Positions 53,617-60,879 of a stretch of 64,000 nt of DNA are shown piece after piece. The position numbers and the translations under genes were made by a program. The notes below the pieces were generated by a model. That model was not told the origin of the DNA. It did not search any database and worked only from the letters and a program-made list of their open reading frames with translations. Source of the stretch: Indolivaga alginatilytica (lineage in GTDB: Bacteria; Bacteroidota; Bacteroidia; Bacteroidales; Dysgonomonadaceae); the NCBI RefSeq assembly GCF_003201355.1, contig NZ_QICL01000006.1, positions 62,001-126,000 on the forward strand, read 5' to 3'. How positions within the stretch are numbered: the stretch's first letter is position 1; each line of letters starts with the position of its first letter.

Positions 53617-54888
53617 ATGAAAAATATTGCTGATTTTGAAATCATGGCACCCGTTGGGTCATACGACTCGCTGGCTGCGGCAATACAAGGAGGAGCCGAC
53701 TCTATTTATTTCGGTATCGAAGGTTTAAATATGCGAGCCAAATCATCCAACAATTTTACACTGGATGATTTGAAAAATATTGTGCAGATATGTCAGGAGA
53801 ATAATATGAAAAGTTATCTCACCGTCAATACTATTATCTATGATAATGATATCAGTCTGATGCATAAGATTGTGGATGCAGCCAAAACAGCCAATCTGTC
53901 GGCGGTTATAGCATCGGATGTATCGGTAATGATGTATGCACGCAGCATCGGAGTTGAGGTTCACCTTTCGACTCAGCTTAATATAACGAATTCGGAAGCA
54001 TTAAAATTTTACGGTCAATTTGCCGATGTAGTAGTATTGGCACGAGAGTTGACTCTTGATCAGGTTGCCGATATTTATAAAGATATAGTAGAACAAGAAA
54101 TAAAAGGGCCGAGCGGCGAACTTATCCGAATCGAAATGTTCAGCCACGGAGCTTTATGTATGGCTGTTTCGGGAAAATGCTATCTGAGTCTGCACGAAAA
54201 AGATTTATCCGCCAACAGAGGAGCTTGTAATCAGATGTGTCGCCGAGGCTATATCGTTAAAGATAAGGAAAGCGATATGGAATTCGAGATAGACAACGAA
54301 TATATCATGTCGCCTAAAGATTTGAAAACAATCCATTTCATGAATAAAATGATGGATGCAGGTGTAAGAGTATTCAAAATAGAAGGTCGTGCACGTGGTG
54401 CGGAATATGTACGCACAGTTGTCGAATGTTACAAAGAAGCCGTGAAAGCCCATTGTGAAGGTACATTCTCGGAAGAGAAAATCGCCGACTGGGATACACG
54501 TTTGGCAACCGTATTCAATCGTGGATTCTGGGACGGTTATTATCTGGGGCAACGTCTGGGCGAATGGTCGATGAACTACGGATCGGAGGCAACTAAAAGA
54601 AAAATATATATAGGTAAAGGACTTAAATATTTCTCTAATATCGGGGTTGCTGAATTCCTGATGGAAACTCAATCACTCAGAGTAGGAGACGAAATTCTTA
54701 TTACAGGTCCTACAACAGGAGCTGTGACTCAAACAGTAGAAGAAATACGTGTAGATTTAGATTCTGTAGAAGAAACCGTAAAGGGAGAAAAATTCTCAAT
54801 CAAGCTGACAGAGAAAATTCGTCCTTCAGACAAGCTTTTCAAATTAGTTAAAGTTACACCGAAGAAAAAGTTTGTTGAGAAAGAATAG
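53617..54888 (+). CDS. Peptidase U32-family protein (TrhP/YegQ-like)
   Basis: A 423-residue cytoplasmic protein of the U32 family. The N-terminal MAPVGSYDSLAAAIQGGADSI and YFGIEGLNMRAKSSNNFT segments, the VHLSTQLNITNSEAL stretch and the cysteine cluster in GALCMAVSGKCYLS and GACNQMCRRGY (about residues 185-215) are family hallmarks; the cysteines bind an iron-sulfur cluster in related proteins. The C-terminal beta-barrel begins around residue 335. The best-known relatives (TrhP) take part in 5-hydroxyuridine formation in tRNA, rather than proteolysis. A strong terminator follows. It is a single-gene unit. Confidence 0.87.
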   Translation: MKNIADFEIMAPVGSYDSLAAAIQGGADSIYFGIEGLNMRAKSSNNFTLDDLKNIVQICQENNMKSYLTVNTIIYDNDISLMHKIVDAAKTANLSAVIASDVSVMMYARSIGVEVHLSTQLNITNSEALKFYGQFADVVVLARELTLDQVADIYKDIVEQEIKGPSGELIRIEMFSHGALCMAVSGKCYLSLHEKDLSANRGACNQMCRRGYIVKDKESDMEFEIDNEYIMSPKDLKTIHFMNKMMDAGVRVFKIEGRARGAEYVRTVVECYKEAVKAHCEGTFSEEKIADWDTRLATVFNRGFWDGYYLGQRLGEWSMNYGSEATKRKIYIGKGLKYFSNIGVAEFLMETQSLRVGDEILITGPTTGAVTQTVEEIRVDLDSVEETVKGEKFSIKLTEKIRPSDKLFKLVKVTPKKKFVEKE

Positions 54889-54921
54889 TATCCATTGAAC
54901 TATTTGATAATTGTTAAAGAC

Positions 54922-54950
54922 AAGCGGGGAAAAGACTTTCCTCGCTTTTT
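54922..54950 (+). terminator. Intrinsic terminator of the U32 gene
   Basis: AAGCGGGGAAA (54922-54932) pairs with TTTCCTCGCTT (54937-54947) with one G-T pair and a 4-nt loop, followed by TTTTATTTTTG. Confidence 0.88.
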
Positions 54951-55314
54951 TATTTTTGTCCTATCTCACTATACACAGAAACAATTAGTAAATCAAAAAT
55001 ATCAATTAGAAAAAAAAGAATTTTTAGAAACTAAAACTGCTGATCCTTTGTTTAATATATAGAAAAAGGGCTTAGAGTAGTCAAAGTTAAAGAGGGTAAA
55101 AAACTGAGACAAAAAAGAGCGAACGTTATGTACTTAATTTTCTTGACAAAAGAGGTAAGTAGCTCAGAAAATCAGAACAATAAGCTAAAGAGATTAGTTC
55201 GCCTCTCGCAGCAAAAAAAAGTGTTCTTTATATAACGGGATTTTTAAATCAAAAGTGAACTCACCTTTTTCTGAATAGTTTATGTTTTCTAGTGTTAGTG
55301 TTTTATAAGTGGGA
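54951..55314 (+). ncRNA. Gene-free region; possible small RNA gene
   Basis: About 360 bp with no convincing protein gene lie between a plus-strand terminator (54922-54950) and another (55315-55350). The second terminator has no plus-strand gene to serve. AGAGCGAAC (55116-55124) can pair with GTTCGCCTCT (55197-55206) with one bulge. A 35-codon frame at 55128 has no ribosome site. A small RNA is a reasonable guess only. Confidence 0.2.
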
Positions 55315-55350
55315 GAGGGAGTGAATTTGCGTTCACCCCCTCTTTTCTTT
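55315..55350 (+). terminator. Intrinsic terminator without an obvious upstream gene
   Basis: GAGGGAGTGAA (55315-55325) pairs with TTCACCCCCTC (55332-55342) with one mismatch, then TTTTCTTTTTTG follows on the plus strand. The minus-strand gene ends at 55374, so read in reverse it could also serve that gene, but no T-run is present in that direction. Confidence 0.65.
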
Positions 55351-55373
55351 TTTGTCAGATCAAGCTTATTTCT

Positions 55374-56447
55374 TTACAGAACAGTTTGTTTAGCCAATAA
55401 AAATTCTGCTTTTAATAAAGCAATAGTTTCTTTGACACTTATTATTTTTTTAGCCAAATGGGCATTCACTCCGGCAAAAGCATACCCTTTATCCATATTT
55501 CCTTTGGCTGCATTATACAGTGCTAAAATGATGCAATAGGGACTTTTAGAGTAATCGCAGGTTCTTATACAATGATACGGGCAGCTTTTCGGAACTTCCG
55601 ATCCGCTTTCCACTTTCCTTATAAATACTCCGTCGATTGCTCTTCCGGGCATTCCTACAGGGCTATTAATTATTTTAATATCTTCCACTTTCGAATCTAT
55701 AAATACATTCTTAAAGGTAAGTGAAGCATCGCATTCGTCGGTGGTCACAAATATAGTACCCATTTGTACTCCTGATGCTCCCATTTCGATAAAACGATAC
55801 ATATCTTGTCCCGAATGAATTCCTCCGGCAGCGATAACAGGGATGTTTTTATGCTCTTTGTATGACATTGCAACTTCTACAACCTCAGGAACAATCTGTT
55901 CTAACGAATAGTTTGCATCCTCAAGTTGACTGGTTTTGAATCCTAAATGCCCTCCGGCTTTAGGTCCTTCCACTACAATAGCATCCGGTAAATAGTTGTA
56001 GTTAGCAAACCATTTATCGCAAATTATTTTAGCTGCACGTGACGATGATACGATAGGCACCAGTTTTGTGATGCTGTCAGACTTAAGGTAAGATGGTAAA
56101 TCAAGAGGAAGACCTGCTCCCGCAAAAATAACATCTGCTTTTTCAGCTATAGATGTACGCACCATGTCGGCAAAGTTAGTAAGTGCTACCATTATATTGA
56201 TACCCACTACTCCTTTTGTTTTTTCTTTCGCCTTTCTGATTTCTTCTTTCAATCCCCAAATGCAATCGCTCAAATAATTTGATGCCGGTTGACGGTACAT
56301 CAAACCCAGACCGGCACATGATATTACGCCGATACCTCCTTCGTTAGCAACTGCTGATGCTAATCCCGATAGAGATACACCAACGCCCATACCTCCCTGA
56401 ATAACTGGAAGTTTAATTTCTAAGTTTCCTATATAAAATGATTTCAT
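55374..56447 (-). CDS. Nitronate monooxygenase / FabK-like flavin oxidoreductase
   Basis: A 357-residue FMN-dependent TIM-barrel enzyme from ATG 56447; the longer frame uses TTG at 56468. Family motifs: KLPVIQGGMGVGVS at the start, GGIGVISCAGLG, GINIMVALTNF, VEGPKAGGHLGF with the catalytic histidine, IPVIAAGGIHSG and GVQMGTIFVTTDEC for phosphate binding. A cysteine-rich insert (CPYHCIRTCDYSKSPYC, about 300-317) is found in many clostridial and Bacteroidetes relatives and might bind metal. It oxidises nitronates or acts as an enoyl reductase; these cannot be told apart by sequence reading. Confidence 0.82.
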   Translation of the reverse strand: MKSFYIGNLEIKLPVIQGGMGVGVSLSGLASAVANEGGIGVISCAGLGLMYRQPASNYLSDCIWGLKEEIRKAKEKTKGVVGINIMVALTNFADMVRTSIAEKADVIFAGAGLPLDLPSYLKSDSITKLVPIVSSSRAAKIICDKWFANYNYLPDAIVVEGPKAGGHLGFKTSQLEDANYSLEQIVPEVVEVAMSYKEHKNIPVIAAGGIHSGQDMYRFIEMGASGVQMGTIFVTTDECDASLTFKNVFIDSKVEDIKIINSPVGMPGRAIDGVFIRKVESGSEVPKSCPYHCIRTCDYSKSPYCIILALYNAAKGNMDKGYAFAGVNAHLAKKIISVKETIALLKAEFLLAKQTVL

Positions 56448-56548
56448 ATATAATGTAAAAACAGACAAATCTAGATGCCCAGAATTTGTCTGTATTGGTT
56501 AATCTGAAGCTTCTTTAATCTTTTAAATAGCCGTTAAGGCGAAGCAAA

Positions 56549-56794
56549 TTATACTTTTGGAATAGCTTCTTTCACCACCATTGGGCGACCTAAATGATCT
56601 TTTCCATTAAGAGTCTGAATAGCGTTTTTAGCGTCAGCTTCGTTTTCCATTTCAACAAACCCAAATCCTTTTGATCTATTTGAAGTTCTATCGATAATTA
56701 ATTTAGCAGAAACAACTGGACCGAAATCGGCCATTAATGCTTGTAAATCTGATTCCTTAACTTCGTAGCTAAGATTTCCAACATAAATGTTCAT
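56549..56794 (-). CDS. RRM-type RNA-binding protein
   Basis: An 81-residue protein made of one RNA recognition motif: RNP2 IYVGNLSY at the N-terminus and RNP1 KGFGFVEM near residue 45, with DAKNAIQTLNGKDHLGRPM after it. Such single-RRM proteins are common in Bacteroidetes, where they are thought to act as global RNA-binding proteins in place of Hfq. The usual glycine-rich tail is absent. A gene-free 5' region of about 300 bp (56795-57093) is rich in A and T; no clear promoter was found in it. Confidence 0.93.
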   Translation of the reverse strand: MNIYVGNLSYEVKESDLQALMADFGPVVSAKLIIDRTSNRSKGFGFVEMENEADAKNAIQTLNGKDHLGRPMVVKEAIPKV

Positions 56795-57093
56795 AACAAT
56801 ATTTTTTAATTAAGTGATTTTAAAAACAAGAAGTAGAATAAGGTCTAATTTCAACAATAGGAGACTTAATGGGTTACATTAAGAAAAGTAATGAAGATAA
56901 AGAACAAAATAAACTTTTTTTGTTTCTAGTACGAAAGAACGGAATAATTATCTGGATGCATACTATATAGTAGTAGGTTATTTTCTCAAATGAACCTATT
57001 TTACATTTTTTATATCTACATAAACATAAATTAACTATAAAGGTGTTTGCAATTTCCTTTTAATTGTTTAATCAACCATTATCAAGACAAGTT

Positions 57094-57184
57094 AAAAACT
57101 TGAGCGCTTTTATTGCTTTAGCAGGTATAATTACAATTGACAATTTAGGTTTTAAAATATCAGATTAGATATATAGTATTACTT
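57094..57184 (+). repeat. Rpt-A copy, divergent
   Basis: The TTTTATTGCTTTAGCA linker and the ATATATAGTATTACTT right end match Rpt-A. The left hairpin is weak (AGCGCT). The right end contains the stop codon of the minus-strand zinc-ribbon gene. Confidence 0.5.
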
Positions 57185-58316
57185 ATCTATTTCCTTTTAC
57201 TTTCATTGATCGAATTAACTTATCACTGTTTATTTCAAGTAAGAGATTTTGTTTTAACTTATCGTTTTTCTTCTTCTTTATATCATAAACGATTTCTTTC
57301 TCAACTGTTAACTCTACAAAGACAATTCCTTTATTATCTTGCTTAGCTGACAAAGATTCTGGTAGCAGGTTATAAGTTATTTTCTTAATCTTTTTATCAG
57401 AATATTCTTTTGCAATTGAAGACACAACCTCAGTACTACTCATTTCACCTGTAAGATAAAAGGTTTTGGGAGCAAATTCTTTGAGTAAATTTTTAGGTTT
57501 GTTTTCCGACAGTTTCTTGAAAAAGTCTACCAAATCTATTTTAAGGCTTTCCAACGATGTCCCACTTAATACCACGATCTGAGAGAGATAGTCATATTTT
57601 TCTTTTGCTTCATCTTTATGAGCACCTGTTATATTGCCCAGATCGATATTTTCAAGATAAGCTTTGTAAGCATCTGCTGTATTATCTTTGAGAGTGGTAC
57701 TCCAACTCAGAGAATCCATAATTATACGGATTTGATCTATATGCGGTGTTTTAGGATTTTCGCTCAGATAAGCATAGAATGCATTTATATCCGATGATTT
57801 ACGAAGCTTTTCCCAAGTCTGAACTTCTGCCTCTCTAGCTGTCCTGATTCGTTTCTCAGCTTCTTCCACAAAATTTCCTTCGGGATATCTTACCAGATAT
57901 TTAGAATATGATAAGGGTGTATTCTCTTCAACACACTGCATCCAAAACATCTCTTGCCTTTCGTCCGATTCACGAGTGTGGGCAATATTTAAGGCACCTA
58001 TAATACCTATAACTACCAGAATCGCAGATCCCAAAATGATAAAGAGAATCCCTTTCGATATCTTCGAACGGGCTTTAACCGGTTCTGCCGATGCTGAAAC
58101 AACTTCTTCAAGAGGCTCATCCTCGACTTGAGATACAGGCTCTGTCGATTCATCATTTTCTACTTGAAGTTCATCCTTCGGCGAATTATCAATATCATCT
58201 TCGTCTAAAAAATCTGTGGCATACTGATGATCCATATGATCTTTACACTCTTCGCAAATATTCTCGTTCTCTGTTATGGGTTTGCCGCAAAATGGGCATT
58301 GTTTACTATCTGACAT
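57183..58316 (-). CDS. Zinc-ribbon membrane protein of unknown function
   Basis: A 377-residue protein with an N-terminal zinc ribbon (CPFCGKPITENENICEEC, residues about 7-24), then a long acidic, disordered stretch (about 30-80) and one membrane helix (about 88-110, GILFIILGSAILVVIGIIGAL). The C-terminal part (about 125-377) has helical repeats (YSKYLVRYPEGNFVEEAEKRIR, INAFYAYLSENPKTPHID) and ends in a beta-rich domain (GIVFVELTVEKEIVYDI). Bacteroidetes have many such zinc-ribbon plus single-helix proteins of unknown role. Its stop codon lies in a divergent Rpt-A. Confidence 0.7.
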   Translation of the reverse strand: MSDSKQCPFCGKPITENENICEECKDHMDHQYATDFLDEDDIDNSPKDELQVENDESTEPVSQVEDEPLEEVVSASAEPVKARSKISKGILFIILGSAILVVIGIIGALNIAHTRESDERQEMFWMQCVEENTPLSYSKYLVRYPEGNFVEEAEKRIRTAREAEVQTWEKLRKSSDINAFYAYLSENPKTPHIDQIRIIMDSLSWSTTLKDNTADAYKAYLENIDLGNITGAHKDEAKEKYDYLSQIVVLSGTSLESLKIDLVDFFKKLSENKPKNLLKEFAPKTFYLTGEMSSTEVVSSIAKEYSDKKIKKITYNLLPESLSAKQDNKGIVFVELTVEKEIVYDIKKKKNDKLKQNLLLEINSDKLIRSMKVKGNR

Positions 58317-58334
58317 ATATTATCCGGTTACGGT

Positions 58335-58433
58335 ATTCGTTTTTAATTAAATGAAAGTATGTAAAATATACTTTGAATTATAGCAGGCTGTTGTTGTTCT
58401 TACCAAAATTACAAATCGGTCTGAGACCTTACT
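58335..58433 (-). repeat. Rpt-A copy, reverse orientation
   Basis: On the minus strand: TAAGGTC-TCA-GACC hairpin, GATTTGTAATTTTGGTAAGAACAACAAC middle part, and a weak right end. The TAA is the stop codon of the NamZ-like gene. Confidence 0.6.
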
Positions 58434-59613
58434 TTCTATCCTCGTACAGAATATATTTCTTTCTCCTTTGTTTATACTCATTCAAACCCTTCTGCCATGT
58501 TTTACGGATAGCTTCTTCTGACTGACCTGCTATAATTTGCCTTTGCAGGCTGTTTGTTCCCGATAACAGATTCATAAAATCGGGAGACGTGAAAAATTTC
58601 GCTCCTAACCCCGATTTCTTATAAAAGTCGAGCAGATATGAAAGGCTTAACCCCTTATCAAACTCAATCTTTCTAAGATCGTATCCATAGCAAAGCTTAT
58701 CTTTCTGCAAGGGGTTCTTTTCAAATCCCGGTAAAGAAACAGGTGTAAAGGTAAATGTCCCGAATTTAGGGTTGGGATACCCGATTACCTGAAACGGAAA
58801 ATAAGTTCCTCTGCCAACACTTATCCCTGTAGCTTCGAAAAAACAAAGAGAAGCATACAACCTGATCGCCTGATCGTTTGGCAAGTTGGGTGATGGTTTG
58901 ATAGGTAATGAATAAGGATCGCCATGTTTCCAGCCTTCTATGGTAATAATCTTCAAATCACATGTAAGCTTTCCCTTTAGCCATCCCTCGCCATTTATCA
59001 TTTGAGCTAATTCTCCTACTGTCAATCCATGCAATACAGGTATCGGATGCATTCCTACAAATGATTTATAAGGCAATTCCAAAACAGGACCATCAATATA
59101 ATCATGAGGGTTAGGACGATCGAGTATTATACATTCCTTCTTATTCTCGGCACAACCTTCCATTACATAATGCATTGTACTTATATAGGTGTAAAATCGG
59201 GCTCCCACATCCTGAATGTCAAAAATTACAACATCAACGCCTTTGAGCATTTCGGCGGATGGTTTCTTATTCTTACCGTATAATGACATCAAAGGTATTC
59301 CCGATTTTATATCTTTACCATCGGCAACCTGCTCTCCGGCATCTGCATTTCCTCTGAAACCATGCTCGGGTGCAAAGATTTTGACTACATTCACATTCTC
59401 AGATAAAAGTGCGTCAAGCAGATGTGTACCATCTGTCAAACAGCTCGTATGATTAACAACCAGTGCAACACTCTTGTTCTTCACCAGTGGGAGAAGTTTA
59501 TCCGGTTGATCGGCGCCTACTTTTATTTTATTCGTTCCTGAACTAAAAGTGCAGAATAGAGCAGAAAATAATATCAATAAAAATCCTCTTTTCATAAAAT
59601 TGGTTATTTCCAA
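58429..59613 (-). CDS. namZ: DUF1343 family, NamZ-type exo-beta-N-acetylmuramidase (GH171)
   Basis: A 394-residue secreted protein (signal peptide about 1-27). The DUF1343 pattern is complete: VALVVNHTSCLTDGTHLLDAL, IFAPEHGFRGNADAGE, PLMSLYGKNKKPSAEML, VDVVIFDIQDVGARFYTYI, LDRPNPHDYIDGPVLE, PSPNLPNDQAIRLYASLCFFE and GISVGRGTYFPFQVIG. Members characterised as NamZ release N-acetylmuramic acid from peptidoglycan fragments, as in Bacillus and Tannerella. Here the role would be cell-wall recycling in the periplasm. The final TAA is shared with the hairpin of a Rpt-A copy. Confidence 0.88.
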   Translation of the reverse strand: MEITNFMKRGFLLILFSALFCTFSSGTNKIKVGADQPDKLLPLVKNKSVALVVNHTSCLTDGTHLLDALLSENVNVVKIFAPEHGFRGNADAGEQVADGKDIKSGIPLMSLYGKNKKPSAEMLKGVDVVIFDIQDVGARFYTYISTMHYVMEGCAENKKECIILDRPNPHDYIDGPVLELPYKSFVGMHPIPVLHGLTVGELAQMINGEGWLKGKLTCDLKIITIEGWKHGDPYSLPIKPSPNLPNDQAIRLYASLCFFEATGISVGRGTYFPFQVIGYPNPKFGTFTFTPVSLPGFEKNPLQKDKLCYGYDLRKIEFDKGLSLSYLLDFYKKSGLGAKFFTSPDFMNLLSGTNSLQRQIIAGQSEEAIRKTWQKGLNEYKQRRKKYILYEDRK

Positions 59614-59699
59614 AATGTCAGACTTCTTTTTATTTAACTATAAGGACAAATCTCAATTATAATTAAATAATATTTCATTAAATACTTATAGTTACTTAT
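59612..59699 (+). repeat. Rpt-A copy, divergent
   Basis: GTC-A-GAC left hairpin core, TTTTTATTTAACTATAAGG linker and a well-kept right end TTCATTAAATACTTATAGTTACTT, between divergent genes. Confidence 0.55.
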
Positions 59700-59746
59700 T
59701 TTTGTAAAGATAAGTGTTATTGTCGTCTAAATAAAGCCTTTGATAA

Positions 59747-60283
59747 ATGAATCCTATCGATATAATCAAAAAATACTACGAGGAGAGCTCATCTCTATAC
59801 AATATATTGGTGAATCATAGTTCGGATGTAACAAAAAAAGCACTTGATATTGCCAAGAAACATCCCGAACTGAATATTGATATGCAGTTTGTCCGTGAAG
59901 CAGGAATGTTACATGATATCGGCATTTTTAGGACGAATGCTCCATCTATAGATTGTATTGGCGAATATCCTTATATAGCTCACGGATACTTAGGAAGTGA
60001 ATTGTTACAAAAAGAAGGATACCCTAAACATGCTTTAGTCTGCGAAAGACACACAGGTGCAGGGCTAACCATTGACGAAATAATTGAACAAAAGCTACCG
60101 TTACCGCATCGCGAAATGATGCCTGTAAGTATCGAAGAACAATTGATATGTTTCTCCGATTGCTTTTTCTCGAAAACACATTTGGGAGAAGAACGACCAA
60201 TAGAAACAATCAAAATCAAATTGGGCAGATTTGGAAACAGATCGGTTAAACAATTTACAGAATGGTGCGAACTCTTCTTGTAA
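59747..60283 (+). CDS. HD-domain hydrolase
   Basis: A 178-residue cytoplasmic protein of the HD superfamily. H24 in VNHSSDV, the H56-D57 pair in MLHDIGIFR, then HGYLGSELL and CERHTGAG supply the metal ligands, with a later aspartate in ICFSDCFFSKTH. Related small HD proteins (HDIG type) hydrolyse phosphate esters or nucleotides; the substrate is not known. It is a single gene on the plus strand. The divergent neighbour is the NamZ-like gene, and the gap holds a Rpt-A copy. Confidence 0.85.
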   Translation: MNPIDIIKKYYEESSSLYNILVNHSSDVTKKALDIAKKHPELNIDMQFVREAGMLHDIGIFRTNAPSIDCIGEYPYIAHGYLGSELLQKEGYPKHALVCERHTGAGLTIDEIIEQKLPLPHREMMPVSIEEQLICFSDCFFSKTHLGEERPIETIKIKLGRFGNRSVKQFTEWCELFL

Positions 60284-60445
60284 GATTTTGTACCGAAATA
60301 AAGTTTTCAAAAATACTTCGCCTATAGGTTATCACAATGAGGCTTTGTCAAAAGTCTGAATAGAACGCAAATTACACTGAAAATAACTGAAAATACAAAA
60401 TTCTAGATTAAATTCTAAGTCGCTAAGGAACAGGGGATTTTGCGA

Positions 60446-60507
60446 TGTAGGGGCGAACCTATGTGTTCGCCCGATATGATGGCAGACACTTAGGTCTGCC
60501 CCTACAA
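60446..60507. repeat. Rpt-B copy in a 596-bp gene-free region
   Basis: TGTAGGGGCGAACCTATGTGTTCGCCC (60446-60472) followed by GGCAGACACTTAGGTCTGCCCCTACAA (60481-60507). The bases after it (GGGCTGAGGTGAGGT, 60516-60530) resemble the right arm of the composite at 48327. The rest of 60284-60879 holds no gene; TAGGTTTG at 60723-60730 could be a -7 element for the SusC gene. Confidence 0.65.
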
Positions 60508-60879
60508 CCAAGACTGGGCTGAGGTGAGGTACTAAATCTGTATTATCAGTGTATTCTGTGTGCTGATTTTTTTTTCATAGAATTATAAATTGTGTGAAAA
60601 TTCAGAAACATCCCACATAAAAGACTTTTTAGCACAAATTAAAAGCACAAATAGTTAATCATAAGAGAACTAAGCTGTGAAAATGTTACTATCTATACGT
60701 CATGGGCATGATGTTAAATAGATAGGTTTGGACAATTTGCACCCTTAATTCAGACGGAATACACACATGCCACACCTTAAAGAACACTAATTTTGGTTTG
60801 AAACATTAAAAATGTTAACCTTTTAAAGACCATAGAGTTAGAAGCTCTTAGTGATTAACCTTTTTTTAATTTAAAGCTT

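Noticed and set aside
55128-55235. 35-codon frame in the gap after the U32 gene
   Set aside because: No ribosome-binding region, low-complexity composition and no family resemblance. A non-coding RNA is more likely than a peptide.
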